Assembly (NCBI RefSeq): GCF_010731875.1
Contig: NZ_AP022595.1
Location: forward strand, 186,001-250,000
Direction: 5' to 3'
Source: Mycolicibacterium sarraceniae
GTDB taxonomy: Bacteria; Actinomycetota; Actinomycetes; Mycobacteriales; Mycobacteriaceae
Length of the DNA: 64,000 nt
The position numbers were made by a program, and so were the translations under genes. Positions 49,633 to 59,295 of the stretch are shown here, in pieces (positions within the stretch are counted from its first letter, which is position 1; every line of letters begins with the position of its first letter). The notes under the pieces are model-generated. The model saw nothing but the letters and a program-made list of their open reading frames with translations. It ran no database searches and was not told the DNA's origin.

Positions 49633-50601
49633 TTGACCGCAGGTGTCCATGACGCGACTGCGGCGCAACCAGCGACCGAACTCGAAGACATCGATCTCGC
49701 CGACGTCGATGTCGACGCCCCCGCGAGATCGGATAATCCGGAGGCCACCGAGTCCGTTGCGGAGGTGTCGACGGGCCGCCAGGCCATCACGATCCTCAGC
49801 AGACCGCTTCGGCATGTGCTCGCCCAAACGGATTCGTCACTGCAGACGTTGGGCCGCTTCTTCGGACTGGGCGCGCAGGCGTTTGGCTTCTTGATCACGG
49901 ACCTGTGCCGCCTGCGCCACCCATGGCGCGACACCATCCATCAAGCCTGGTTCATCATCAGTGTCACGGCGATCCCCGCATTGCTGGTGTCCATCCCCTT
50001 CGGGGTTATCGTGGCGGTCCAGGTCGGCAACTTCATCCAGCAGGTCGGCGCCTCGTCGGTCTCGGGTGCCGCGGGCGGTCTCGGGGTGATCCGGCAGGGC
50101 GCGCCAATGGTGGCGGCGCTGTTGCTGGGCGGAGCCGCCGGTTCGGCCGTGGCGACCGATCTCGGCGCACGCACCATCCGCGAGGAAGTCGACGCGCTGC
50201 GCGTGATGGGTGTCGATCCGGTGCAGCGCTTGGTCACCCCGCGACTGGCGGCAATTGTGTTCGTGGCACCGGTACTGTGCGCCTTCATCATCTTCATGGG
50301 GCTGGCGGCGGGCTACGCGATCAATGTCGGCTTCCAATCCGGTACACCCGGCAGCTACATCGCCTCGTTCGCGTCGTTCGCCAGCGTCGGCGATGTGGTC
50401 GTCGCCATGCTCAAGACCTGGCTCTTCGGTCTGGTCGTGATCCTGGTGGCCTGTCAGCGCGGACTGGAAGCCAAGGGCGGTGCGCGCGGGGTGGCCGACG
50501 CGGTCAACGCCTCGGTCGTCATCGGGGTAGTCGCGGTCTTCATTCTCAACCTGATCATCACGCAGGGCGTGTCGATGTCCATGCCGCTAAGGATGGGCTG
50601 A
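49633..50601 (+). CDS. yrbEA: YrbEA, Mce permease subunit
   Basis: A 322-residue MlaE-type permease, half of the inner-membrane channel of the Mce lipid importer. About six membrane segments lie in residues 80-315; conserved parts are PFGVIVAVQVGNFIQQVGA and GSAVATDLGARTIREEVDALRVMGVDP, the coupling loop contacted by the MceG ATPase. The TTG at 49633 has a strong AAGGAGGTG site at good distance; ATG 49576 in the same frame lacks one. The first 60 residues are acidic and longer than in other YrbEA proteins. Confidence 0.87.
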   Translation: MTAGVHDATAAQPATELEDIDLADVDVDAPARSDNPEATESVAEVSTGRQAITILSRPLRHVLAQTDSSLQTLGRFFGLGAQAFGFLITDLCRLRHPWRDTIHQAWFIISVTAIPALLVSIPFGVIVAVQVGNFIQQVGASSVSGAAGGLGVIRQGAPMVAALLLGGAAGSAVATDLGARTIREEVDALRVMGVDPVQRLVTPRLAAIVFVAPVLCAFIIFMGLAAGYAINVGFQSGTPGSYIASFASFASVGDVVVAMLKTWLFGLVVILVACQRGLEAKGGARGVADAVNASVVIGVVAVFILNLIITQGVSMSMPLRMG

Positions 50602-51461
50602 TGGCCACTCCGGCCCGCTACGTGCCGGGCGTCGTACGGGTGCCGGTGTGGATCGCCGAGCGGGGCGACTCGCTGTTCCAGCGCCTCGGGCATCAGGTCA
50701 GCTTCCTGGCCGAGGTGCTCGGCACCATTCCGCACACGCTCAAGCACTACCGGCACCAGACCGGGGTCCTGCTCGTCGACGTGATGTGGGGCAACGGGTC
50801 ACTGATCGTCGGTGGCGGCACCATCGGCGTGCTGGTGTTCATGGGTGCGGCGGTCGGCGGCTCGGTGGGCATCGAAGGTTATAGCGCCCTGGACATGGTC
50901 GGGATGGGCCCGCTGACCGGATTTGTCTCCGCGTATGCCAACACCCGGGAGATGGCGCCAATGATCGCCGGGATCGGCTTCGCGGCCCAGGCCGGGTGCC
51001 GGATGACCGCCGAAATCGGCGCCATGCGGATCTCCGAGGAAATCGACGCGCTAGAAGCGCTGGGGATTCGGTCGATCCCGTTCGTGGTCACCACTCGGGT
51101 GATCGCCGGGATGCTCACCATCATTCCGCTCTACGTGGTGACCCTGGCGTTGAGCTATGTGTCGTGCGCACTCGTGGTCAATGTCCTGCACGGGCAGTCC
51201 TCGGGTACCTACTACCACTATTTCGACTCGTTCATCCAGCCCTCCGACGTGGTGTTCTCGGTGCTCAAGGCGGTCATTTTCGTGACGCTGATCATCGCGA
51301 TCCACGGCTACCAGGGCTATTACGCCGTCGGGGGGCCCGAAGGTGTCGGACGAGCCTCGGGTCGCGCGATCCGGGCCAGCATCGTCACCGTCGTGGCCGC
51401 CGACATGGTGCTGACACTGTTGTTCTGGGGCAACAGCCCCGGTATTCGGATTTCGGGATAG
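50601..51461 (+). CDS. yrbEB: YrbEB, Mce permease subunit
   Basis: A 286-residue MlaE-type permease, partner of YrbEA. The coupling segment GCRMTAEIGAMRISEEIDALEALGIRSIPF is clear, with five or six membrane helices around it. ATG 50601 shares one base with the yrbEA stop. The pair at the head of an mceA-F run is the standard mce layout; the ATPase MceG is encoded elsewhere in mycobacteria and none is seen here. Confidence 0.93.
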   Translation: MATPARYVPGVVRVPVWIAERGDSLFQRLGHQVSFLAEVLGTIPHTLKHYRHQTGVLLVDVMWGNGSLIVGGGTIGVLVFMGAAVGGSVGIEGYSALDMVGMGPLTGFVSAYANTREMAPMIAGIGFAAQAGCRMTAEIGAMRISEEIDALEALGIRSIPFVVTTRVIAGMLTIIPLYVVTLALSYVSCALVVNVLHGQSSGTYYHYFDSFIQPSDVVFSVLKAVIFVTLIIAIHGYQGYYAVGGPEGVGRASGRAIRASIVTVVAADMVLTLLFWGNSPGIRISG

Positions 51462-51464
51462 GGC

Positions 51465-52514
51465 ATGCCAGTATCTGCTGCCGACCAAGGAGGGCGGAAG
51501 CCCAGTTCGGGTGCGTTGCGACTCCGGGGACTCCTCGCCGCGGTGGTGCTGGCTGTCGCGGGCACTGTCCTGTACCAAGTCGGCACCGGGAACTACGCCG
51601 ACACGTTCACTCTGACAGTGCTGGCCGACAAGCTCGGCGAGGGTCTGACCCCAGGTGCTGAGGTCAAGTTCCGTGGCCTGACCATTGGTTCGGTCAAAAC
51701 GCTGCAGTCGGCCGGTTTCAACAAGCAGAAAATCACCCTGGAGCTCGAGCCGCGCCAAGCGGCCGCTCTGGCCGCCGACACGACGGCGAATTTCACCTCC
51801 TCCAACACCTTTGGCCTGGCGGCGGTCGAACTCGTGAGCAGTGGGGCGGGCCCCCGGTTGGGCCCGAACAAGACGCTGATGGTCGACACCAATGTGAAAT
51901 CGGCATCGATCACCGGGCTGCTCCGGCAGGGCCAGAAGTTCGGCCGGATCATGGACTCGCCCGATATCGACCACATCATCGGGATCGTGCGCAAGCACGC
52001 CGACCTCACCGAGCCGGTCACCCGGTCGTATTTCGACCTGGTCAAGATGCTCACCGACTCCCAGAAAGTGCCTTTCTCGCAATCGCTTTCGGTGCTCGCC
52101 TCGGTGGTCAACGGGGTCAGCGACGCCGTTCCCCTCGTGAGCCTGGCCTACGACCTGCTCAACGGAATGGAATTCCTGGCGCACCCCGACGGGGTGGACC
52201 GGATGAACGTGATCATGGACCAGTTGTCGAAACTTCTCTTCACCACCGACGGCATCTTCGCCAAGCACTTATCGTGGCTCGTCCCGCTCTTCGGCGGGGC
52301 CATGAGCGTGTTCGTGCCGTACGCCTACATGTACGGGAGCATGTCACCGGCCTACGACCGGATATCGGGTCTGCTGGACCGCACGAGTACGGCCTTTCCT
52401 ATCATCAACAGCAAGGTCCGACTGAATCTCGAGCTGACTCTGGATGCCATGCCCGGACTGGCAGCAGCGCTGCCCGCCGAGGCTCCGACACCACCACCGG
52501 GTGGTGGGCGATGA
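51465..52514 (+). CDS. mceA: MceA family protein
   Basis: A 349-residue protein with an N-terminal membrane anchor (about 21-40) and an MCE domain at about 45-125 (FTLTVLADKLGEGLTPGAEVKFRG), followed by a helical region that would help build the tunnel across the periplasm. It ends in a Pro/Gly-rich tail and is about 100 residues shorter than M. tuberculosis Mce1A. It begins three bases after yrbEB and overlaps mceB by four bases. The lipid carried is unknown. Confidence 0.9.
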   Translation: MPVSAADQGGRKPSSGALRLRGLLAAVVLAVAGTVLYQVGTGNYADTFTLTVLADKLGEGLTPGAEVKFRGLTIGSVKTLQSAGFNKQKITLELEPRQAAALAADTTANFTSSNTFGLAAVELVSSGAGPRLGPNKTLMVDTNVKSASITGLLRQGQKFGRIMDSPDIDHIIGIVRKHADLTEPVTRSYFDLVKMLTDSQKVPFSQSLSVLASVVNGVSDAVPLVSLAYDLLNGMEFLAHPDGVDRMNVIMDQLSKLLFTTDGIFAKHLSWLVPLFGGAMSVFVPYAYMYGSMSPAYDRISGLLDRTSTAFPIINSKVRLNLELTLDAMPGLAAALPAEAPTPPPGGGR

Positions 52515-53521
52515 GAAGCGTGACCAAATCCGTGATGTGGCTGACGATCTTCACCGCGGTCGCCGTGGTGTGCACACTGGTCGTGCTGACGGCCCTGCGC
52601 AGTCCGGTCACCGGAGCACTGTCCCGCTACACGGCGACGTTCTCCGATGTGTCAGGCCTCTACGTCGGCGACGACGTCCGCATCTCCGGGGTGCAGGTCG
52701 GCAAAGTGCAGACTATCCGGCTCGACGGGCGAGTCGCCAAGGTAGTTTTCAACGCCCAAACCGATCACCCGGTGTACACCAATACCGTTGCCGCGGTGCG
52801 GTATCAGACCCTGATTGGTCAGCGCTATGTGGAACTCGTTCAACCACCCAAGCCCGAGAACCGGCTGCCCGACGGCGGCACCCTGCCGATCGGGCAGACG
52901 ATTCCGTCGTTCGACGTAGCCAAGCTGTTCAACGGATTTCAGCCGATGTTCCAGACTCTGGACCCCGCCCAGTTCAACCTGCTCGGTGAGAACCTGCTGC
53001 GGCTGATCCAGGGGGACGAGTCGGGTATCGGCCCGTTCCTTCACGACCTCGACGAAATCTCCAAACTGGCCGTCGACCGTCAGGTCCTCATCACCACGAT
53101 GATCCGCAATCTCAGTGCTATCGCCCAAGATCTGGGCGGCAGGTCCGGACAGCTGTTCGCGCTCATCTCCCAGCTCAACGAAGTGCTGGCGCAATTCGGC
53201 TCCAAGGCCGAGGAATTCCGCTCCGCCCTGGACAGCGGACTTCCGGTACTACGCAACACCACCCACGTCCTGCAATATTTCGAGCGCACATTCGACGGGA
53301 CGACCGGTCCGCTCTACGACCTGAGCAGCCGGATGTGGCCGCAGACCCCGACGATCATCGCGGGCCTCTCATTGGCCCCGTCATTGATCCAGGGTGTGCG
53401 GGACTGGCTGGTCGACGAACAACCGGCAACACCAGCGTTCTCCTGCTCACACGGCGAAGTCACCCTGCCAGGGATCGGCGAAGTGTCGTTCGCACAACAG
53501 AACCTGGTGGTATGCCGGTGA
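52511..53521 (+). CDS. mceB: MceB family protein
   Basis: A 336-residue protein with an N-terminal signal-anchor (residues 8-30) and an MCE domain (YTATFSDVSGLYVGDDVRISGVQVGKV). The long C-terminal helical part and a terminal Cys-containing segment (FSCSHGE, VVCR) are usual for MceB. ATG 52511 overlaps the mceA stop (ATGA). It is an expected ring component of the hexameric Mce1-type assembly. Confidence 0.91.
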   Translation: MRSVTKSVMWLTIFTAVAVVCTLVVLTALRSPVTGALSRYTATFSDVSGLYVGDDVRISGVQVGKVQTIRLDGRVAKVVFNAQTDHPVYTNTVAAVRYQTLIGQRYVELVQPPKPENRLPDGGTLPIGQTIPSFDVAKLFNGFQPMFQTLDPAQFNLLGENLLRLIQGDESGIGPFLHDLDEISKLAVDRQVLITTMIRNLSAIAQDLGGRSGQLFALISQLNEVLAQFGSKAEEFRSALDSGLPVLRNTTHVLQYFERTFDGTTGPLYDLSSRMWPQTPTIIAGLSLAPSLIQGVRDWLVDEQPATPAFSCSHGEVTLPGIGEVSFAQQNLVVCR

Positions 53522-54561
53522 TCGAGCGTGGGAAGCGGCTCAGCGGATGGAGCGCGAGAATCGGCGGATGGCAGGCGTCGCGAGACGAACGCGCCACCGC
53601 CAACCGTAATCGCCGAAACGGCATCATCGGCGTCGCTCTCATCATCGCCTCGCTGGCCGGCACCGCCATGGCCTACCTGAATCCGGCCGACGAGGCCAGC
53701 TTCACCGCGCATATGCCCAACTCTGCCGGTCTGCGCGCCGGCGATCAGGTCCGGGTGGCGGGCATCCCGGTCGGCAAGGTCACCAGTGTTCGGCTCGACG
53801 GCGCTCTCGTCGAGATGACGTTCGACGTCGATAATGCGGTGAAGGTGGGCTCGGACTCCACGCTGGACATCAAGCTGTTGACGCCGCTTGGCGGACACTA
53901 TGTCGCGCTGGACCCCAAGGGTTCATCACCGCTGGGCCGCAACGGGATTGCACCGGAACGCGTCACGTTGCCATTCGAGGTCAACGACATCATCCAGGCC
54001 GCCACCCCGGTGGTCAAAAAGGTCGACGGTCACGTCATCCACGACACCTTCGCCGAGGTCGCCAAGGCCGCGAACAGGTATCCCGACGCGATACGCAACC
54101 TCCTGCAGTCGGCGGACACGCTGACCGAATCGATGAGCAAGTCCACCACCGACTTCCATCGCGGCCTCGACTTCGTCAACGACGGCCTGCGTGCGATGAC
54201 CGCCGGGCGCGCACAGCTCATCACGCTATTCGAACAGTTCGACATTCTCGGCAAGATGTACACCTCGAAATCCGTCGATATCGTCGAATTCTTCAGCCTG
54301 ATAAAGGAATTGACCCGCGTACTCGACCGGCTCACGATGTGGTATGGCAAAGATGTCATGCCGATCGCCGAGGGACTCGAAGACATCAGCGACACCCTCG
54401 CGGCCCATCCCGAACGGTGGGGTATGGCACTTGACGGCCTGGGGCAAACGCTCAACATCGTGGGACCGATGCTCAGTGGCAACGGTGTCACCTTCGACCA
54501 GCACAACCGGCTGGTCCCCGGTCAAGACCTGTGCCTGCCCAACATCATGAAGACCTGTTGA
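53518..54561 (+). CDS. mceC: MceC family protein
   Basis: A 347-residue protein with a basic N-terminus, membrane anchor (about 36-52) and MCE domain (FTAHMPNSAGLRAGDQVRVAGIPVGKV). I prefer GTG 53518, which overlaps the mceB stop and is seven bases after GGTGG; ATG 53512 in the same frame would add two residues. The C-terminus has the Cys pair typical of MceC (CLPNIMKTC). Confidence 0.9.
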   Translation: MIERGKRLSGWSARIGGWQASRDERATANRNRRNGIIGVALIIASLAGTAMAYLNPADEASFTAHMPNSAGLRAGDQVRVAGIPVGKVTSVRLDGALVEMTFDVDNAVKVGSDSTLDIKLLTPLGGHYVALDPKGSSPLGRNGIAPERVTLPFEVNDIIQAATPVVKKVDGHVIHDTFAEVAKAANRYPDAIRNLLQSADTLTESMSKSTTDFHRGLDFVNDGLRAMTAGRAQLITLFEQFDILGKMYTSKSVDIVEFFSLIKELTRVLDRLTMWYGKDVMPIAEGLEDISDTLAAHPERWGMALDGLGQTLNIVGPMLSGNGVTFDQHNRLVPGQDLCLPNIMKTC

Positions 54562-54562
54562 T

Positions 54563-55726
54563 ATGACCGGGGAGTCGGGTATCGGTTCGCGGCGGTCGAC
54601 GCGTGTCATCGCCGTAGCGGTGGTCATCCTCGCTGTGATCGCGGTCGCGGTCGTTGTCGGCATTAAGATCCTGAGCCCCAAGATCAATCCCACCCGGTCG
54701 ATGTGCGCCGAATTCACCGACGCGGTAGGACTGTATCCGGGCAACAAGGTTGCGCTGCTGGGTATCGAGGTGGGCTCGATGAACGCGATCGTCAACAAGC
54801 CCGACCACGTCGAAGTGGACTTCACCGTCCCGGCTGACTTGGTGCTGCCCGCCGATGTCGGGGCGGTCACCTACTCACAATCGATCGTCACCGATCGCCA
54901 TATCGAACTGACCAAGCCCTACACCGGTGGCCCGAAGTTCACCGGTCCGGGCTGTATCAAGCTGAAATCCACCAAGACCCCGATCAGCGTCAGCGAAACA
55001 TTCTCTGCCATCGGCGATCTCACCGACTCCATCCTTGGGTCCGAGCCAGGACAGGACCCCGCCAAGGCGCCCGGCGTGCAGGCCATCAACGACAGCTTGT
55101 CGGCGGCCAGCAATTCCCTCAAGGGCACCGGCCCCGGCATCAACAAGACCATGCGCAATCTGGTCACCATGCTCGCCGACCCCTACAAGGCCGATGCCGA
55201 CTACCGGCAGCTCTTCGAGAACAGCGAGATCCTCACCTCTGATTTCCTCACCAACTGGGACAGCTTCGCCTCGGTCATCCGAACGCTTCCGGTCACCACC
55301 CAATTGATGGAGGGCCTGTCCGACAACTTCGGGGCGGCAATGGCGTATGTCTCGCACCTGCTGCCCACCCTAACCGAGGCGATCAACCGCTTCGGGCCGC
55401 GATTCTACGAGAAGTTGGATGCTCGGTTCGGCGGATTGCGGGACCTGCTGAACAGACATATCCCGGCGATCACCGCGATGATCAATTCCTGGCCACAGTT
55501 CAGCCACTGGATCGCCGACATCTATGAACCGTCGTGGGGCACCCACAACGTCACCTACATCCCACCGCAGGTCTCGATCGCCCCGACCCAGGCCGGTGCG
55601 ATCTGCCAGGGCCTCAAGGACCGCAATGTCCCCGGCGCGGCTGCGGCGTGCGCATCAGGCACCCCGAGCGACCCGATCACCCTCGGTCTGACCAATCTTG
55701 TTCTGGGGGCGGCGCTGTCACCATGA
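54563..55726 (+). CDS. mceD: MceD family protein
   Basis: A 387-residue protein with an anchor at about 15-37 and MCE domain (CAEFTDAVGLYPGNKVALLGIEVG). It is shorter than Mce1D (about 530 residues), because it lacks the long Pro-rich C-terminal extension. It starts one base after mceC and overlaps mceE by four bases. Confidence 0.9.
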   Translation: MTGESGIGSRRSTRVIAVAVVILAVIAVAVVVGIKILSPKINPTRSMCAEFTDAVGLYPGNKVALLGIEVGSMNAIVNKPDHVEVDFTVPADLVLPADVGAVTYSQSIVTDRHIELTKPYTGGPKFTGPGCIKLKSTKTPISVSETFSAIGDLTDSILGSEPGQDPAKAPGVQAINDSLSAASNSLKGTGPGINKTMRNLVTMLADPYKADADYRQLFENSEILTSDFLTNWDSFASVIRTLPVTTQLMEGLSDNFGAAMAYVSHLLPTLTEAINRFGPRFYEKLDARFGGLRDLLNRHIPAITAMINSWPQFSHWIADIYEPSWGTHNVTYIPPQVSIAPTQAGAICQGLKDRNVPGAAAACASGTPSDPITLGLTNLVLGAALSP

Positions 55727-56769
55727 CCCGACGATCGATTCGCATTTTCTGTGCGCTGCTGGCGACGCTGGCTCTCAGTCTCACAGCGGCCTGCTCGCTG
55801 GATCCCACCCGGTTGCCGGTGCCCGGCGCGTACACCCCGCGGCACTCCTACAGCATCAAGATCGAATTCGCCAGCGTGCTCAATCTGCCGGCCCGGGCCA
55901 AGGTCGATTCCGGCGGAGTGCAGATCGGCGTGCTCGATCGCGTTCAGCTCGAGGGCACCACAGCAGTGACATATGTCGAAATAGCCGGCGATACAAAACT
56001 TCCCGTCAATACCCGCGCTGAACTTCGCCAGGCCACCCCGCTCGGCGATATCTACATCGCGCTGCTCCCGCCAGACGACACGTCTGGGCCCATCCTGCGC
56101 AACGGTGACACCATCCCGATGCGGAACACCGCACCGGCCGACAACGTCGAAGACCTCTTGCGGTCGATGTCGAATCTAGTGGCCGGCGGCGCGATCGGCA
56201 CATTGCAGACCACCGTGGTCAAGGTCAACAAGGCGTTCCCGCAAGACCCCGGCGAGCTGAACCGGATGCAGCACACCGTCGCCGGCGTCCTCAATGATCT
56301 GGCCGCCAATCAGGACACCATCGATCGGATGCTCGAAGGGATGGAGAACATCACCTCCGGCTTCGCGGCCAACACGCAAGTCTTCAACCGGCTGGTCACC
56401 GAAGGCCCGGCGAAACTCCAAGGCCTGTCGGCGGTCACGATGGCGATCCTCAATGTGGTCGGCACCTCCAAGGATGTCGGCAAGCTCGGCGGTGATCTCA
56501 TTAACCCGATTGCCGGTGACTTGATGCAGATCCTCTCCTACATCACGCCGATGATCCACACGATGGCGACCGCCGACACCACGATTCCGGTGATCGCCGA
56601 CAAGTTCGTGGCCTTGCTCCGCTACAAGCTGCTCGGCTTCTTCGGCAACGGCGGCCCAAAATACACCATCACCGAACTCCACACCCCCACCGGGCAGGAG
56701 GGTGTCGATCCCGCGGACAAGGCCGACGCCGCGGTCCAGGCTATGCAGACGATGGGACTGGTGCCATGA
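55723..56769 (+). CDS. mceE: MceE family lipoprotein
   Basis: A 348-residue lipoprotein: signal peptide with lipobox LTAAC, lipidated at Cys24, then an MCE domain (SIKIEFASVLNLPARAKVDSGGVQIG) and helical C-terminus. MceE (LprK-type) is the only lipidated ring subunit of mce operons, as here. ATG 55723 overlaps the mceD stop; the end overlaps mceF by four bases. Confidence 0.92.
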   Translation: MTRRSIRIFCALLATLALSLTAACSLDPTRLPVPGAYTPRHSYSIKIEFASVLNLPARAKVDSGGVQIGVLDRVQLEGTTAVTYVEIAGDTKLPVNTRAELRQATPLGDIYIALLPPDDTSGPILRNGDTIPMRNTAPADNVEDLLRSMSNLVAGGAIGTLQTTVVKVNKAFPQDPGELNRMQHTVAGVLNDLAANQDTIDRMLEGMENITSGFAANTQVFNRLVTEGPAKLQGLSAVTMAILNVVGTSKDVGKLGGDLINPIAGDLMQILSYITPMIHTMATADTTIPVIADKFVALLRYKLLGFFGNGGPKYTITELHTPTGQEGVDPADKADAAVQAMQTMGLVP

Positions 56770-57731
56770 AATTCAGTGCGCGCACCACACTGGCCATCCT
56801 GGTGGTCATGACACTGGCCGGCGCGGCCTACATGTCGTTCGGCGTGCTCGATATGGGCCCGACCAAACAGATCACCCGACTCACCCTGCTGCTCAACAGT
56901 TCCGGGGGCCTGATGCCTACCTCGGAAGTGACGATGCGCGGTATCAAGGTCGGCCGGGTGACTGGCATCCAGACCACCGACACCGGGCTGGCGGTGTCGA
57001 TGGACGTCGACCGCAAGTATCAGGTGCCCGCCAACAGCATGGTCAGTGTCGAGAACCTGTCGGCGGCCGGCGAGCAGTACATCGACTTCCGGCCGAAACT
57101 GATTGCGCCACCGTACTTCACCGACGGGACGGTGATACCCGCCGACCGAGTCGCCCCGATCGTCACCGCCAGCGATCTGCTCACCAAGGCCAATGTCCTG
57201 TTCACGGCGCTCAACCTCGACCAGATACACGGCATCATCAATGACATGTCGGAGGCTTTCCGGGGCAACGACGAGACCATCGACTCACTGGCCGTCACCG
57301 CTGGATTGACCGCCAAGGTGATCCGTGACGACAAGGAACTGCTGGGCACATTGTTCAGCAATGTCTCCACGTTCACCACCAACCTGGGTGAGCTCCATGC
57401 CGGCGAAATCATCAGCGAGACCGGCAAAATACTGCCGAAATCGGTTCCCGCCTTCTTGCAGTTGATTCATCAGATCGAGATCCTGTCGCATACCGGGATC
57501 GGCGTCATCGGCCCCCAGGACCCTGCCGGCATCTTGGTCGCCAAGTTCGGCGATTGGCTCGACATGCTGGCCGGCCCGCTGAGTACCTTCGCCACCATCC
57601 TGCAGCCGGCGATGGCTCCCCTGCACGACATTAAGGTGGACGCCGGGCACTGGCTCGACTTCTGGGAATCGACGTTCAACGACACCGGCGGCGTGCGGGT
57701 TCAGCTCAACGTACCCGCATGGCGCCAGTGA
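56766..57731 (+). CDS. mceF: MceF family protein
   Basis: A 321-residue protein with anchor (residues 7-27) and MCE domain (TLLLNSSGGLMPTSEVTMRGIKVGRV). It is the sixth Mce ring protein and lacks the very long tail of Mce1F. ATG 56766 overlaps the mceE stop. Confidence 0.91.
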   Translation: MKFSARTTLAILVVMTLAGAAYMSFGVLDMGPTKQITRLTLLLNSSGGLMPTSEVTMRGIKVGRVTGIQTTDTGLAVSMDVDRKYQVPANSMVSVENLSAAGEQYIDFRPKLIAPPYFTDGTVIPADRVAPIVTASDLLTKANVLFTALNLDQIHGIINDMSEAFRGNDETIDSLAVTAGLTAKVIRDDKELLGTLFSNVSTFTTNLGELHAGEIISETGKILPKSVPAFLQLIHQIEILSHTGIGVIGPQDPAGILVAKFGDWLDMLAGPLSTFATILQPAMAPLHDIKVDAGHWLDFWESTFNDTGGVRVQLNVPAWRQ

Positions 57732-57766
57732 CCACGAACGACGCGATAACAAGGGAAGATCTCTCC

Positions 57767-58519
57767 ATGACCGAGCCAACTGCCGGCGATGAAACGCAAG
57801 TCCACGACACCGAGGCCGTGAACAACGCCGGGCCCGCCGCTGACGACACTGCAGTTGCGCTCGACTCTCCCGCGCCGCAGCACTGGTCGAAGAACCGCGG
57901 GCTCTGGGTCGCAGTCGTTTTGGTGATCGTGATCCTCGGCGGAGGCGCGTTCGGGTTCATCAGATACCGCCAGGTCAACGACCAGCTCACCCAGCTGCGC
58001 CAGAGCGAGGCAGATCGTGCGGCTGCGGCACAGCTCGCCAGGGATTACGCGATGAAATCGCTGACCTACAGCTTCGAGGACCCCGACGCTTTCTTTCACG
58101 CTGTCGAAGACGGTGTGTCACAGCAGCTTAAAGACAAGTACGTCAATGCCACCGACCTACTGAAAGCGGTGATGCTGCAGGCGCAGGTCAGCTCCACCGG
58201 CGAGGTATTGGCCTCCGATCCAGTGCTCCAGCCCGACGGTTCCTACCAAGTGGTGATCTCAGCGCACCAGACCACCCGCAATCTGCAGAACCCGACGCCG
58301 AAGGTGTCGATCATCCTGCTGCGAGTCACGGTGAACAAAGTGGGCAATGCGTGGCAGGTCACCGATATCGGCCCCAAGACCGGTACCAAGGCACCCGGGG
58401 AGCAACAGATTCCGGGCGCCGGCACCCCGGCCGCTCCCCCGGTACCGGGTGCTCCGCCCGCGCCGGGCGCCGGTCCTGCGCCTGCTCCTGCCCCGGCCAA
58501 ACCGGCGCCCCATCCGTGA
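57767..58519 (+). CDS. Mce-associated membrane protein (Mas-type)
   Basis: A 250-residue protein with an acidic cytoplasmic N-terminus, one membrane segment (about 46-66, LWVAVVLVIVILGGGAFGFI), a periplasmic NTF2-like domain (DYAMKSLTYSFEDPDAFFHAV), and a Pro/Ala-rich tail of about 45 residues. This is the layout of Mas proteins, which stabilise Mce complexes. I prefer ATG 57767 because AAGGGAAG lies 8 bases upstream; GTG 57728 and ATG 57719 in the same frame overlap mceF. Confidence 0.85.
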   Translation: MTEPTAGDETQVHDTEAVNNAGPAADDTAVALDSPAPQHWSKNRGLWVAVVLVIVILGGGAFGFIRYRQVNDQLTQLRQSEADRAAAAQLARDYAMKSLTYSFEDPDAFFHAVEDGVSQQLKDKYVNATDLLKAVMLQAQVSSTGEVLASDPVLQPDGSYQVVISAHQTTRNLQNPTPKVSIILLRVTVNKVGNAWQVTDIGPKTGTKAPGEQQIPGAGTPAAPPVPGAPPAPGAGPAPAPAPAKPAPHP

Positions 58520-59292
58520 TTCGGCTGCCGCACCTCGTCGCCGTCGTGACGATGGCGGCGGGGAGCACGCTGTCCCCGACAGCCGCAGCGGATACCTCGC
58601 TACCCCCGTGCCCCCAATCGAATCCCGTGATCACCCCAACGGGGACGTCACCTCTGGTGGACTGCACCCTGCGTTCGAATGGTCTCACTTTCGCCGTCAA
58701 CTACTGGAGCGTGCCCGAATTGCCCCGGCCCAGGGCGGTGAAGGTCACCGTGACCGACCGCTCGGGCGCGGTGGTGCAGACCATCGACGAGCTGCTGGAG
58801 CCCTCGACCCCAGGCGGTGCGGGACTGCAGGACGTCGACGGCGACGGCCGCGACGAGCTGATCATCCCGATCTCCCAGAATCTGCTGAACGGCGCGAACC
58901 CGAACACTCGGTTCGCGGTGTGGCGCGCCGATGGCGACAGCCAGCATTACGAACGCACCCAAATGGTCGGACAGGCCGCATATCCCAGTGGTGACGGTTA
59001 TCTGGTGACCAACGCCGGCGGGCTGGCCAGCCGGGATCTCACCTTCTATCTGCCAACCGGGGCAGGGTACACGCTTGTCACGGTGTTGACGATCGAAGTC
59101 CTGGAGGCCGATCCGGCCACCAACCGGGCCTTGACTGTCAATTGCCGTGCCCACCAAGAAGATGGCCAGCACGCCGTCGACATGAGCATTCGCCAGGCCG
59201 AGGATTACTTCTGCAATTCACCGGCCGCCAGAGCCATTTGGCCTGACGCCGAACGTGTTGCGATCAAGCGTTGGGGTCTGGGCGGAAACTAG
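58516..59292 (+). CDS. Secreted protein with FG-GAP-like motif, last gene of the mce operon
   Basis: A 258-residue protein with a signal peptide (about 1-26, cleavage near TAAADT), then beta-rich sequence. Residues 106-114 read DVDGDGRDE, the Asp-rich calcium-binding loop of FG-GAP/VCBS repeats. Four Cys (PPCPQSN, VDCTL, VNCRA, FCNSP) could form two disulfides. GTG 58516 overlaps the Mas-type stop codon, so it belongs to the mce operon. It is probably exported to the periplasm or cell wall, maybe to bind ligand before uptake. Confidence 0.78.
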   Translation: MIRLPHLVAVVTMAAGSTLSPTAAADTSLPPCPQSNPVITPTGTSPLVDCTLRSNGLTFAVNYWSVPELPRPRAVKVTVTDRSGAVVQTIDELLEPSTPGGAGLQDVDGDGRDELIIPISQNLLNGANPNTRFAVWRADGDSQHYERTQMVGQAAYPSGDGYLVTNAGGLASRDLTFYLPTGAGYTLVTVLTIEVLEADPATNRALTVNCRAHQEDGQHAVDMSIRQAEDYFCNSPAARAIWPDAERVAIKRWGLGGN

Positions 59293-59295
59293 ACG

